Below the pieces are notes generated by a model, which was not told where the DNA came from, did no database searches, and worked only from the letters and a program-made list of their open reading frames with translations. 64,000 bases of DNA from Whitmania pigra (lineage: Eukaryota; Annelida; Clitellata; Hirudinida; Haemopidae): assembly GCA_021613335.1 (NCBI GenBank), contig JAJTWR010000044.1, positions 310,001 to 374,000 of the forward strand. The letters are read 5' to 3'. A program made the position numbers and the translations under genes. Below, in pieces: positions 23,939 through 36,120 of the stretch. Numbering within the stretch: position 1 is the first letter of the stretch; each line of letters starts with the position of its first letter.

Positions 23939-23957
23939 AGCTTCATCTCTTGGAACT

Positions 23958-24134
23958 GGATGATATAAAAACATGATGACATAATTAGTTAATGAATATT
24001 AGTGGTCTGTATAAATCAATGAGTTTGAACAAGTTAAAAGTACAAAAATGGATGATATGAAAACATGATGACATAATTAGTTAATGATTATTGGTGGTCT
24101 GTATAAATCAATGATTTTGAACAAGTTAAAAGTA
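23958..24134. repeat. Tandem duplication, ~92 bp x 2, in an intron
   Basis: Two near-identical copies starting GGATGATATAAAAACATG (23958) and GGATGATATGAAAACATG (24050). They lie in the intron of the kinase-like gene next to the acceptor of the interrupted exon. Confidence 0.85.
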
Positions 24135-24228
24135 TGCTTACTTCGTAGACAGGTTCCTGCATGTTCTCCAGAAACTTCTCCTTCAGACTCTTTATTGTTT
24201 TTTTTTTGAACTGCCCTTCTTGAAGCAT

Positions 24229-25141
24229 GGTTATGATAATGATAATATTAATGAGGCATGCTTATTGATGAAAATAAATCATCTGAATTATGACAACTCT
24301 TAAATTGAATATAAAATTTGTTTTTCCCAACTATTAATTGATGTTGTATTAGCATTAATTATTGCTAACAAATTGTATTATTTGACAATTGTGCATGCAA
24401 TTTGGCTCAGAGGCTAGCATTCCTGCAAATGACACTAAAATCAACATCGTGTTCAGCTTACACTTCAATAAAGCGCCCTTGATGTGCAGCGACGTACTGA
24501 GTAATATATAAATCAATTACAAAAATTCCTCTTGAGATGATAGTCCCCACATTAGAATCCTTCCTACATTCTGAGGAGATTCCAGATATCCGGTATCGAG
24601 TCAAGCTGAATTTATGATATCCAAGCTACAAGCTTGCAACAACTTCATTCCAAGGTTGGGACTGAGGAATTTTGTATAATTCCATAGGGTAGGATGCTTT
24701 TTCAGAAGATTTCCATGGGTATAAAGCATTTTCAATTTGCCTAAGAAACCTGGTTTTGGAACAAGTAATAAAATATACTTCAACTAATGGTTTAGATGAA
24801 GTTAGAGATCCATTCAAACCTATCATAATAAGATGCAGGGTTGTAACCTCTCTCCATTAAAGCTTTATCTATCTAATATTAATAGGAAAACAAATAATTC
24901 AATAGTTGTAAAACTTGCTAGAGTGTTTCATCAAAAATATATTAACGCAACTTCATTAATGCAGAAAAACTTGCGCCGTTAATGGAATAGAACACTTAAC
25001 GACTTTTCTTATTTATTTATTTATTTATTTATTTGATTATGGTCCGTTGCATAACTAAGATGATTGGGACTTTAGTTAGTGTCATGAGTGCATAATTATG
25101 AGTAAGTAATGATAAGTATTAGAATATTGAAAATCCTAGTG
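24229..25141. other. Region between the kinase-like gene and pogo remnant
   Basis: AT-rich, with no supported gene. The short minus-strand frames at 24601-24826 lack family resemblance. A (TTTA)n tract occurs near 25011-25040 (separate entry). Confidence 0.5.
25011..25070. repeat. (TTTA)n-TTTGATTA dispersed repeat, copy 1
   Basis: TTATTTATTTATTTGATTATGGTCCGTTGCATAACTAAGATGATTGGGACT-like segment (core near 25020-25070). A related segment lies at 62513-62565 and a shorter one at 58078-58110. It looks like the tail of a short dispersed element read from its 3' side (inference). Confidence 0.55.
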
Positions 25142-25980
25142 CAGCGGAACCCGCTTATCTCGACCTCGGTTAACTCGCCAATCCTATTAAGTCGACGCTT
25201 TTGAAGTGGAAACGCCAAATTCCGTCTTTATCTTATCATACTCATCGGTTATGTCAATGCTTTTATGTCGCCAAAACCTAATATCTCGAGCACAAAAGAA
25301 GGTCAAATTCGCCACTTTATATCAGTTTTCTTGACCCCTTGACTAATCGCCGACTTTGAATCGGGAAGGCAATCGTCACTGTCGGCTAGGTAGGTATATT
25401 AACGTCCGTTGAATAATGAGATTATTTGGACGGACCATCACTGAATCCAGAAATTCCGAGATTACATAGACAACGACTAAGACGTTACCGATGGCGTGAT
25501 CACCGATGAAGATGTATCAAGAGTACAGTCAACATAGGCAAGCATATCTGCATGCGATAATGACAAAAAAGATGAAGAAGATGAGGACGGAGATTTGGAT
25601 CCAATTCGACCATAGAAATGCTACAGAATATGCGACGTTATGGTTCTTTTGTAGGAGCTGAAACTGTTTTGGACAACATCAATAATAATGAAGCACCTGT
25701 TTTTATCAGACCGTTATACGCAAAAAGCAACAAAGCACTTTGGATTTTGTAAAGAAAACGAAACGACTCGCGAATTTTGACTTTAATTTTTTTGTAAAAA
25801 TGGACTACACCCCTCACATTTTTGGGGTGAATTTGTTAGCCCTTTGCGATGTAGAAAAAAAATAATTAGAAACTTTTGTAACAAGAATCGACGGTGCATA
25901 TTGGTAAATGCTGCTGTTGGTCTATACATGCCTTTCGTTGTTAGCAAACATGTATGTACATATTGTTACAAATATCAAAT
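25142..25980 (+). mobile_element. pogo/Tigger-like DNA transposon remnant
   Basis: Begins with CAGCGGAACCCGCTTATCTCGACC followed by GGTTAACTCG, the kind of terminus carried by Tigger/pogo elements. Inside, near 25495-25770, a plus-strand frame with stops reads VTDEDVSRVQ and an acidic DEEDEDGDLDPI segment, resembling a pogo transposase C-terminus. The right boundary is not clear because a microsatellite and a LINE follow. The family call rests on terminal sequence and is moderate. Confidence 0.5.
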
Positions 25981-25993
25981 ATCATTTGCTATT

Positions 25994-26475
<482 letters not shown>

Positions 26476-26478
<3 letters not shown>

Positions 26479-27752
26479 TTATTTGTATGGCGCCTTAAGC
26501 GTAGCGTCAGAGGCACCTTGGTTCTTGAAGGGATAGTTGGAAGAGGTAGGTCTTCAGCTGGCGCTTGAAGAGCTCGAGCGTTGGCTGTGACCGCATGATG
26601 GGGGGCAGACTGTTCCAGACGGCGGGCGAGGCATAAGAGAAGCCTCGGTTGATGATGATTTATGAACCGGTTGGTGAAGATGAATCGTAGAAAATGAGCG
26701 GATGCGATCGGGGATGTGGAGGTGGTGAATGAGATGATAAAGATAGGGGGGATTGGATGTGGTTAAGGTGCGATAGGTGAGCAAAAACATTTTGTAAATG
26801 ATGCGATGATGTATGGTAGCCAGTGCAGTTGCGTCAGGGCCTCGGAGCTGTTAAGGTCAAGAAGAAAAAGTTTAGCTAACTTGTTTTGGATGCGCTGAAT
26901 GGAGAGGATAAGGGAGGCTGAAGCGCCATACAGGAGAGAGTTTCTGTAGTCGAGGCGGGAGAGGACCAGGCTGCGTGCGAGAGCAGCAGTCATGTCGACT
27001 GAGAGGAATGGGCGGATATGTCGTATAGCACAGGTGAGGTGGTTGCGGGCTTTTGTTATGGAGGAGGCGTGTTGCTTGAAGCTGAGGTGGGAGTCAAAAG
27101 TAACGCCGAGAAGTTTTAGGGTAGAAGAAGGAAGAAGGGTGCCGGCGATATTTATTGAGGATGGGAGGGGTAGGTTCTTGAGTCGCAAATGTGTGCCGAG
27201 AAACATTATTTCAGATTTTTGCGGGTTGAATTGGAGAAAGTTGACGAGGTGCCAGTCGTTAATGTCAGAATTTTTGTATGTATTTAATCAAAATTTTTGA
27301 CGATGTCATACAGGGGTGAAGTGTAGGCTGTGAAGAGTAGGGGTCCTAGGACAGAGCCCTGGGGAACACTAGCGAGGAGAGCAACAGAAGAGGAACTACG
27401 GCAGCCCAGCTTATTGGGATCTGTTGGAGAGGTAAGAGTGGAGCCAAGAGAGTGCGAGGCCTTCGATACCGAAACCGGAGTGAAGTCTATCTAACAATAT
27501 GCTATGATTGATGGTGTCGTAGGCCATGGTGTCTAGGTTTAGGCCGACCATAACGGCGCAGTTGCGATTTCCACAAATGTGGGATAAATTGTTGAAAATA
27601 TGGGAAAGAGCGGTCTCTGTGGAGAAACCAGGTCTGTAGGCAGATTGGAATAGATAGAAGTTAGAGGACTTGGTAATATGGGGACTGATTCTAGAAAAGG
27701 TGAGCCTCTCTGTTGTGTAAAAAAAAAACTTTAAAAACACATGCATGTACAT
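26476..27752 (-). mobile_element. CR1/L2-like non-LTR retrotransposon, 3' part
   Basis: Minus-strand reverse transcriptase pieces. From 27752 to 27411: FQSAYRPGFSTETALSHI and INHSILLDRLHSGFGIEGLA. Near 27370: a PQGSVLGPLLFT-type motif. From 27206 to 26763: SSTLKLLGVTFDSHLSFKQH and LSRLDYRNSLLYGASASL. The expected FADD-type catalytic segment falls between open frames. The 3' end GGCGCCATACAAATAAAC followed by (TAT)n is typical of L2/CR1-like tails. The 5' half is missing and frames are broken, so it is inactive. Confidence 0.85.
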
Positions 27753-27811
27753 TCTTATTTATTAACGCACGTTATGTACATAAAGAAATTGCAAGCACAT
27801 GTTAATATACA

Positions 27812-27907
27812 GTCGCCTTAGCTGATTTTCGGTTATCTCGATCATTGGTTATCTCGACGCTTTTTGGCAAACCCCTAGGCTGGCGACATAACCGGGTTCG
27901 ACCGTAT
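27812..27907. mobile_element. Short pogo/Tigger-like terminal sequence
   Basis: About 95 bp holding CGGTTATCTCGATCATTGGT and TATCTCGACGC in one direction and, at the far end, the inverse GGCGACATAACCGGGTTCGACCG. It may be the right terminus of the element at 25142 split by the LINE, or a separate miniature element. I cannot decide from sequence alone. Confidence 0.45.
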
Positions 27908-27954
27908 ATTAATTAGAAAAAGGCTTAGAGTAAGCCGCTCCTGTTTTTGCAAAT

Positions 27955-28900
27955 TCACCCGTATATGACATCCATACGTGCTGGATTAAGCTTGGAACTC
28001 ATATCGGATAGATTCGTGTTAATTTTGATTTTTCTCCTCAGGGCAGACTGGGCGGGACATTCCATGAGGAAATGCCCCACATTTTCGACTTCCTGAGGGC
28101 AAGACTGGCATTTTCCGTCAGGGTAAAGTTTCAAGAGAAACAAGTTCAGAGCACACTTTCCAACTCGGAGTCCGGAGATGAGAACCTCCTTTCTCCTTGG
28201 GACACATTGGAACTTGCTCTTAGTCGACACGAGTTTCTCTATTGACTTGTAGTGCAGGATTCGCATTCTTCGTTCTATCTGGTTTGCCACTGTTGGATGA
28301 TGTTGCGGACCACGGACCTTTTGACAACCTTGATAGACACTGGGATCCAGCGGTCTATCTGATCCCTTGCAGTGTCGGCTTTTGCCAGAGCATCGGCCTT
28401 CTCATTACCAGGGATTCCAACATGGGCAAGGACCCAGACGAGAGTGACCTTTCTACCGCTTTCCTGGATGTCCGAAATTAAAAACTAAACATTCTTAATA
28501 TCAGGAGCATAATTATTGCCGTCCTTTAGTGCCTCTATAGCACTATGTCAAAGGACTCCTCCTGATATGAGTTCTTGACATGGTTTAAACAGTCCTCAAT
28601 GGCTGCTGGTTTGATGGAACTTATGCAGCTGTGACTTGACGTCCTGAGGCTGACGTTCACATTTTTCTTTGGGATGTAAATCCCAATTCCTGCCTTAGTG
28701 TCCTCAGTCTTTGAAGCGTCCGTGTAACAGAGGAGACTGCGCTGGAGTTCCTCTAGGAGAGGTTCGAGGTGTCAATCACCGGTTTTTTTCGGTCTCCAAG
28801 GAGGGCACGTGCGAGTTTCCTATTTGATGTCTCCTAGGAGGTCTGCTGGAAGGAGGGACAAAACTTGCATTTTGCTTAGACAAATCTTAGCTTAAATAGA
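27955..28900 (-). mobile_element. I-clade-type LINE remnant with RNase H and zinc knuckle
   Basis: Minus strand. RNase H pieces near 28480-28270 include WVLAHVGIPGNEKADALAKA, the classic C-terminal RNase H motif of I-type LINEs. They are followed from 28290 by RVGKCALNLFLLKLYPDGKC and CQSCPQEVENVGHFLMECP, the Cys-His knuckle found at the end of these polyproteins. Frames are interrupted. RT is not seen, so this is a 3' fragment distinct from the neighbouring CR1/L2-like LINE. Confidence 0.8.
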
Positions 28901-31857
28901 TGAGAAAAACCCATAGTTGACCGGAACATGATTCGTAACGGCCAGAGCTCATGAATGTATTAAAGCAGAAAATATTAAATAGATTTTTAGAAATTATTTT
29001 GTGCAAATTTATAAATCATTTTGTCGTCCGGTGCGCGTGTTTACAAAGCCGTTTACAGTACAGATTGGACAGAAATGTTTGACCATAATTTTGCTGCTAC
29101 TTTAGAATAGCAATACTTAAGCAAATTACACTCTGCTGCCCTGAATTATAAGATTTAAGCACGATAGTGTTTCTAACTGATAAAGTTTTCGCTCATGGAA
29201 ACATCTGGTATTTTATCCCTAAAGTAATGCATTTTAATATTGTAAGCTCTTGTCCAATAATTACTTAAAACTAAAGTAAAGTGAAATGATTACATATGAT
29301 ATTTTTTCGCACAACTTTCTTCTCGCGGTTCTTGTACTCTTTAATTCCATCGAAAACATTAAGAATGGCGATATTTCGTGTGTTTTTTATTTCTTTGTGA
29401 TTTGGTCGCTTTGGGCTTGTAGTTTGTTAGATGCTTGGAATTTTATATTTAGTTTAGGCTGTTTTTTTGCATAATCTGTAAATTAAGACTTTTAATTGAC
29501 GCTTCGGGATTCTAGAAACCATTTGATTATGTCAAACGAATAGGCTGAAACTACAAGTATGGCCACTTCTTGGTAAGAATCAAAGGCTGAATTTTGGATT
29601 TTAATGATATTTTTGCTTGGTGTCAAGCATTTTACAAACCACTTCAAATAATGTAATTCTTTAATAGCGATTTTAATGAAAGCGATGCATTCCAATATTT
29701 TGATTTTGTCAAACATCATTTTACTTATTTGCAAATGTTGCATTTTAAATGTTTGATTTTAGCTTGTTTATCCTGCAGATCATGCATGGTTTTGCACCTT
29801 CTGACCCATTGATGCTAATTAAGAAATGAAAATATTTACTTTTATATACATTATTTATTGGAAATTTTAAAGGTCAATGTTGTTGATTGTTTTTGGAGAG
29901 CATGTATTCAATGAATTTTTTGCACTTGAAATAGAGTTGCAGTCATACTATTCTTTTAAGATGCAAACATAATTTCCAAATAATTATAATTTCCATAAGG
30001 GAGTTCACTTTGTAGGGATTGTTAAGCCAGAAACTTCAAATATTAATAACGTTCTCATCGGAATTGCATCTGAGAGGATTAACTTTAGATCAAGCATTAT
30101 TAATATATAATTCACATGTTGAATTTGGGGGCACAACAATAAAAAACCTTAACTGAGGCTATTGTAAATGATTAGAGCTATTTTAATCAAATTCCTTTTT
30201 TGTTTTCTTTGGTCGTGTGATGTCACACTTCTTGGAATTTTTTAGTTCTGCTTGAACCCATTTGTGGGTCTAACATAAATCAAGTCTTATTTCTTTCTAT
30301 AGATGAGTCAGCTTTCTGAGCCAATTCTTTGGCGACCTAGACCCAACATTGGCTCCCTTTTGTGGCTTTTCCTATTGTTCAATACATCATATTTGCTTTA
30401 GATTATGGAGAAATTATTGCTTTTTTTGGGCTTAACACCAGAAGGCATTGCTTAAGCATTATCACTTCTGCTTGCCAGGAGATTATGACATCTACAGGTG
30501 GATGGCTGAAGTCATCTGCTTTAAGATTATTTATCTCTTTAGAAATTAATACTAACTGACTGCAAGAGAACAGAAAACTTATTTGAATCTTGTAATTTTG
30601 CTGCACATGTCTAGGTACTGTCATGCATTGTATGATCAAAGTGAGTGATGATCCAGCCTGATTTGATCTTGCTCTGACAAAAGTAATAGTATTAATAATG
30701 ATGAGTTAATAAGACATTTTCCAGAGGGTCAAACCCTTGCAAAACGTGAGATGATCTTTTTTGGGTCTGGTCCATAGTCAGGGGGGGCGACGATCCCCCA
30801 TGCCCCTCCCCAAATTACATTCCTGGAGTTCAACTTAATATGTGCACATGTGAGATCAAGAAAAGTTTTGCAGGCTCTTAAAGAAATGTTTTCATAATTT
30901 TTCAAAAAGGTTTCTCATGACAAGAATTTGATCTTCGAAGCCATAATTCTGTTTGTGATTGGATTGCCAGGAGAATAAATAATCCAGTTAAGGAAAGACA
31001 AACTGGAGATGAAACTATGAGATTCCAATGCCATCAGCAGTTTTTGATCATTTGGACTCAACATGATCTTGTCAATGTCTCGATTGTAACAAGTACCTGG
31101 AAAGATTATTCAGTACAATCATTTACATGGACAAAATCTGATTTGTAGAAGAATTTGTTCAAATGTTCAAGTAAGCCCAAAGTGCTGCATTCATGCATGC
31201 GGCAATAATGGCTTTAGTAATACTACACAATGGCATACTAGAAACCTAGCTTTCACTACTGGGAAGTAGCATTGTAAAAATGGTAAATAAAACCACCTCT
31301 AAAGCTATGTAGCTATAAAAAAACATTTAACATTTACTGGTTGCTAAGAATCAAAAGCTATAAAAAAACATTTAACATTTACTGGTTGCTAAGAATCAAA
31401 AGCAAATTTCTCTATTAATGCAAATTGATGACTTTAAAACCTTTTAGACATTGTGTCAATAATAAAGAATATTATTCTGCTTGAATTTAACATATTTTAA
31501 TTGTTATTGAAATTAGATAATGAATTGCTGTGGCTTTTGCACACAGTTGCCTAACAATTGTACCCTAACATTGAGCAGCTTCTAAACATCATCATCCAAA
31601 TACCTAAAAATGTGCACAACTTTGTTGTTTTCCTAAACAGAACAAAATAAATAACTGAACATTATAAAAAAGTATTTTGAACCATTGCATTCACCCAAGA
31701 ACTCTTAGAATGGGAATGAAAATATTTTATATGAAAATATTACCTTCCACTTATTTAGATATTGTTTATGGTGAAATGATTTCTATTGCTTAAGCCTACA
31801 TTTTGCAGCATTTATCTCTCTTACTATATAGTCAGATAATGTGATTTATTATTTCAG
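28901..31857. other. Region upstream of the first readable AEBP2 exon
   Basis: No supported exon. Open frames at 29286-29474, 29492-29743 and 30362-30639 lack family resemblance. A GC-rich CAGGGGGGGCGACGATCCCC-like island lies near 30780-30810. The 5' exon(s) of AEBP2 may lie here, but I could not find them. Confidence 0.5.
31311..31402. repeat. Tandem duplication, 45 bp x 2
   Basis: AGCTATAAAAAAACATTTAA and the following bases are repeated exactly from 31356. The second copy ends with CAAAAGCAAAT. Confidence 0.9.
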
Positions 31858-33304
31858 TGCTAAGAATTCCATCGTAGAAGTGTTTGAGAGCAGCTTGGAT
31901 GACGTGTACTCTTCGTCGTCAGACTCACCATCAACTTGCACTACAAAAACTTCTCACAGCTCTTCAGCTTCTCTCATTCAAACTAACGGGGATTCTTTAA
32001 AAGGTGGTGATGCAGCCTCATCTTGTGGTGATGAATCGAGTGCAAAAAACCAGATGGATTTTGATGAGGAGGCAGGAAAGCAGTCCAGGAGGTGCACAAG
32101 AAGTTTTAGTTTGAGAGCCAATGTCACGAGGTCTTCCAAATGTTCTACGCAAACAGACGACGTCATATCAAATGTTACAAATTCATCCTTCGGGACGTCC
32201 AGTGAATCGACGGACTCTCAATCTTTTGACAGAAGTTTGTGTGACGTCTCTCAATACGCTACTCAGAACAATTCGTGCGACAAGCCAAAGGACCTTATTG
32301 TCTGCCAATGGTGGGAATGCTCAAAAGAAGTCAACTTTGGCGAACTGCTAGAGCATCTCAACAACGAACACATCAGAACTCAGTTAAAGAAAAAATCGGG
32401 GAAAGAAAAGCCGACGTACGTTTGTAAGTGGGTGGGTTGTAAGGTCTACGGGAAGCCGTCCACTCTCCACTCTTGGCTGGAGAGGCACGTGGTTTGCCAC
32501 TTGGGCAACAAGCCTTTCCGCTGCATAGTCGACCACTGCGGCATGAGGTTCTCCTCTCAATTCATGCTCAACAGGCACGTCAACGGACACTTTCCGAAAC
32601 AAAAAGCTGCCCGACCGAAGAATATGGCCGGCATGAAGGTTCAAAAAGTCATGGAGGCAAGAAGAAAGGTCAAGCATCCCAGGCCAGCTCCAGGTGAGTT
32701 TGAAAGAGATTGAGTTGCAAATTAAAAGTCTAACGTCCGATTGCTTCTCTTTAGCCGTATCTAGGGATTTCTGTGATTCATTCACTATGAGCTGCATTCA
32801 GAGATACATAACAAATTTTTGTCAAAGAACTCAGGTGACGAGCGACAACTCAGGTCAATTCATAACATTCCACGGTGTTGTAAGTTGAACTGGAGTTGCA
32901 AAACGACGGTTATCGATCGTGGTTGATACGAGTTTATGATGATTTCTGACTTCCTTTTTAACAGATCGTTGGTAGAAGGACGGATTTTAATGGCACGAAG
33001 TCTTGCCTCGTCCGATGGCTTCCGTTGCACATGTGAGTTTGAAGCTTCCAATTTGTGCTTTCATTTTTGCTGCAGATATTTCAATTCACAGTTCGCAATT
33101 GTCGATATTTGTGAGTTTGAAAATATAACTGGTATGGAAAATTGCATTTTTATAAATAAAACATTTAAGATGTGAATTTGCTTGTCTTCAAGATTGCCAG
33201 ACGAGTGGTTGCCAGAACACCAAGTACCTTCTAAACTGACTCAGGTATTGCCGCTATCGCGTATATCGGGCGACGTCATAAAGTTTCTGATGTGCGATTG
33301 GTAG
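31858..33304 (+). CDS. AEBP2: AEBP2/Jing-type C2H2 zinc-finger protein, PRC2 accessory subunit (5' incomplete)
   Basis: Nuclear cofactor that associates with PRC2. Exons 31858-32693, 32755-32879, 32965-33032 and 33193-33304 (TAG stop). Phases join exactly: CCA G|CC GTA, GGT GTT|ATC GTT, CAC AT|A TTG. The first visible exon is Ser-rich and acidic for about 140 residues. Three C2H2 fingers follow: VCQWWECSKEV...HLNNEH, YVCKWVGCKVYGKPSTLHSW...RH and FRCIVDHCGMRFSSQFMLNR. A basic stretch KKVKHPRP-like precedes the conserved C-terminal domain, recognisable as SRDFCDSFTMSCIQRY, SGQFITFHGV, LVRWLPLHILPDEW and the terminal DVIKFLMCDW. The fingers and C-terminal block match AEBP2/Jing in order and spacing. 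The start codon is not in the visible exons; the acceptor at 31857 shows that an upstream exon exists. Confidence 0.9.
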
Positions 33305-34019
33305 TGGACAGCTGTCCTCGTTAAATTGTTTTGTACCCTTTGAAAAATTGAATTTTTTTCTTTCACTATATTTGGAACATTATTCTCTTGTATTGGAATG
33401 TAGGTGGTAAGCAGGGATTTGTTCTTGTTTTTGATTGTAAAGATTTGAATTTTAACTTTAAGCATCGCACCTTAAGGATGTCTAGGTACTTGCGTGCGTG
33501 TGCAATCACAATGCTCTGTTTGTTTCGTGCATTTTTAGTGTGCTTGCTCTCACAAGGCATCGTACTTGCTCGGTTTTGGTGCGGTTTTGCATCGAAGATG
33601 AAGTTTTGCAAAGGGGCGTCCATCCTGCTAATTGTGAATCTATGCATAAAAATAATTGCTAATGCCTCAAATTGAATGATGGAGCTCACTAATTGGATTT
33701 CAATTCAACTCAATCCACTGCAATTCAAATGCCTGCCTAGGAAGTTGCTTGTAATGTATTGTCTCTCAGTATAACCTAGGAAGTTTGCTACTTCATATTT
33801 AACCTCCATAACAAGATGATATGTTATAACTACAAATGTTATACACTGCTGCCTTATAACATAAAGTTTATTTTTAGGAAATTTTCAGTTCTGAGGACAT
33901 TAGATTAGATTTTTGTGCATGGTCGATCATTTGTCTACTTAGAATAGTCGTCGCAAGTCGTTTGTTAAGTATGGTTGGAACGTGTAAATAGAGAGTACCA
34001 AATAATTGCTTTCGAGTGT
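33305..34019. other. 3' intergenic between AEBP2 and the CUB-like gene
   Basis: Presumed AEBP2 3' UTR followed by the 3' flank of the convergent membrane-protein gene. The frames at 33388-33689 on both strands show no family resemblance. Confidence 0.5.
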
Positions 34020-35280
34020 TCACGTCGGTGATGCCGTTACGGAAGCATCGAGAAAGTCATAATCCGTGTCGGAGAGGCAATCGCCAGGGTACAAATCGTT
34101 GGAGGTCCTAGGGAAGAAATTGTTTCCGTATGATGATCTTGGGGACCTACTGTATCTGAGGATAGAGGAAGGAGTGGTTGGGAACTTGTGGGGTGTCTGC
34201 TCATGATTCGTCTTTGATTGTTGCGTCGTTCTCTCTTGATTTGCGTCTTGACGAAGACCTAAAAAGGTGAAAATTTCAGCAGAGAAATTTTAAAATATTT
34301 GCTCAAAACTAGTGCGAATTTCAAACTTCATGGAATTCAATTACTTTACGACTAGCGCCTGAGTCTTAAGGAATTAGTAACGCGTGTAAAAAAAAAAAAT
34401 AGGGTTTTCCATCGAAAGTTATGGTATTCGAGCTTACTGTGTTGAACGTCAGCCTCAAATGCAAGAATTTTCTTTTGATCTTCTCCCTGGTAGCAAGCAT
34501 CGGACAGGGGGCGGTCGTGCCCCGTCATCACGCAAACCACTTTGACGATGATCATTATCAACACCACGCCGCTTATTATGACCGCCGCAATACTTCCCGC
34601 AGGGAAGGAGAATAACTCTGAGTGGAAAATAATTTTCATTAGGAAAACGAAATACAACAAAACGTTGAGTTGGATGACAAACCCTGCATTGCCACGACGG
34701 AGACCGAGAAGAAATATCCCGACTTGACATTTCCTCTGTAATGGTAGAGTGTTATGCAGTAGGAAGGATTATCCACTGAGATCGTGGGCACGGTGCTCGA
34801 ACAGTTGAATAAGGCCTGATGGAAACAACTGCTTTCAGGTTATTCTGTCTCCATAGAAACGGCCTTTCCTAGAAGTTCTAACCAAAAAACCGTTCCTATT
34901 TCCTTCGCAGTCGCTGTAAACCTCCAGAAAAGGTTCCGGATAAGGCTGAAGACACCACCAGACGTTGACCTGCAGTGATACCATTCTGTCCCCAAGGTTG
35001 AAGGTCATAGTGCACTCTGAAGGTCGTTTGGTGATATGAGGTTTTCCCTCCCAACTGTCTGATTTCACTGCATAGTAATCTCCTTCAGCCATGTCGTCAT
35101 TTCTGACTGGTCTAACTCTATCGCAGCTGCTTTCTCCTCGCACTGTGATCTCACTGCTATCCATGTAATCTGTGATGTGTTGACACCACCCGATAGTGAA
35201 ATTTAAAAACAATTAGAGAATTAAAAACATACTCACAGGTCTTCCACAGTCGACCAGGTTGGCAGTACGCAACGAGACAT
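34020..35280 (-). CDS. Single-pass membrane protein with CUB-like ectodomain (5' incomplete)
   Basis: Not a family I can name. Exons in transcript order: 35237-35280, 34883-35169, 34683-34815, 34438-34617, 34020-34258 (TGA stop). Phases fit across all joins when the first exon is read as CLVAYCQPGRLWKT. The ectodomain has spaced cysteines and CUB-like blocks such as ECTMTFNLGDRMVSLQV and PFLEVYSDC, then FNCSSTVPTIS (an N-glycosylation sequon). A transmembrane helix follows: SIAAVIISGVVLIMIIVKVV. The ~110-residue cytoplasmic tail is hydrophilic and ends in an acidic segment, DCLSDTDYDFLDASVTASPT. A signal-peptide exon was not found. It is probably a type I plasma-membrane protein (adhesion or receptor-like), convergent with AEBP2. 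Confidence 0.65.
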
Positions 35281-36120
35281 CTGAAAAGCAAAATAGCGGA
35301 CAATTTAATGAACATGGTCTCTTAATTGATCCCTACAATCCAAACATTTCCCCTTCTGGACACTGATGGACTTACTGCAGAGAGCCTCAGCCTAGCTGGA
35401 CAGGCCTTGTTAACAGATTTTATTGATTGGTGCACCGCACGCTGCATCGCCGGGCATACTTTTGCCCACCATACTTAAGCGAACGTCATTAAGATTAACA
35501 AGGGAGGATTAGAGAAAAGTTATTTTTATTTTTACGATTTAATATCAAACAAATAAAACGAATTTGCAAAATAAGTCATTTAAATGCCGCTCGTTTGAAA
35601 CGTACTTGCAGAAACCTGTGTTCAATCGCGTTTTATCATATTTCAAGGAACTAATTAAAACTGGCTTATGGCTGACTTTCAAGAACACTTTCATACAAAT
35701 TTCTTATTCTTTTAAAGATTATAAATTATTCCAATCTGTCTTTATAAAAAAAAATCTTAATGATGAATTATATTCTAAACGTTTACAATCTCCAAACATT
35801 TAATCATAGCTTAATTTGAACATAGTCCAATGTCAGGAGATAAGCAATTAAAAGGTATTACATAATAAAAATTAATTTACAACATCCAGCAACATCAGGA
35901 TAATAAATTTTTAATAATGTTAAAAATCTCCACCGCCATTAACGAAAGCGTCGATCCTTTTGAAGTTTGAAATGTTTTATGTTCGTGATTTGAATTAAGC
36001 TATCTAATCACAAGCATCATACCATCATATAATTACGAACGACAACAATCGAAATTCTTTCGAACAAATTTCGAACTCAAAAAGCATTTTTATCGGTTAA
36101 GAACTGAAATTATTTCTAAA

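Larger units (their letters stand above)
17960..24228 (-). pseudogene. Pseudokinase-like gene disrupted by a hAT transposon
   Basis: Protein-kinase fold pieces on the minus strand. Exons: 24142-24228 (MLQEGQF...), 23931-23955 continued at 18590-18802 across the hAT, ~18402-18524, 18179-18333, and about 17960-18111. Kinase landmarks: VALRLIPK (the VAIK Lys is Arg), a REIKTL helix, a hinge-like MLVTHFCDENL, HCDLKPKHI (HRD Arg to Cys, loop Asn to His), VNNYERC where DFG is expected (NNY), and APES. The ATP- and metal-binding positions are thus altered, so the ancestor was probably already a pseudokinase. The hAT splits codons at 23930/18810, and an A8 run near 18690 causes a frameshift. The 3' end merges into gypsy sequence. 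I cannot assign the kinase family. It could still be expressed as a truncated product, but a broken gene is more likely. Confidence 0.7.

Noticed and set aside
27812..27907. Definite right end of the pogo-like element starting at 25142
   Set aside because: The segment carries terminus-like sequence in both directions, so pairing with the left end cannot be decided; kept as a separate low-confidence entry.
32384..32797. 137-residue minus-strand ORF opposite AEBP2
   Set aside because: Antisense shadow of the zinc-finger exon; no domain of its own.
35564..35803. 79-residue plus ORF between the CUB-like gene and NIM1
   Set aside because: AT-rich chance frame, Lys/Phe/Asn-heavy, no signal peptide or family resemblance.
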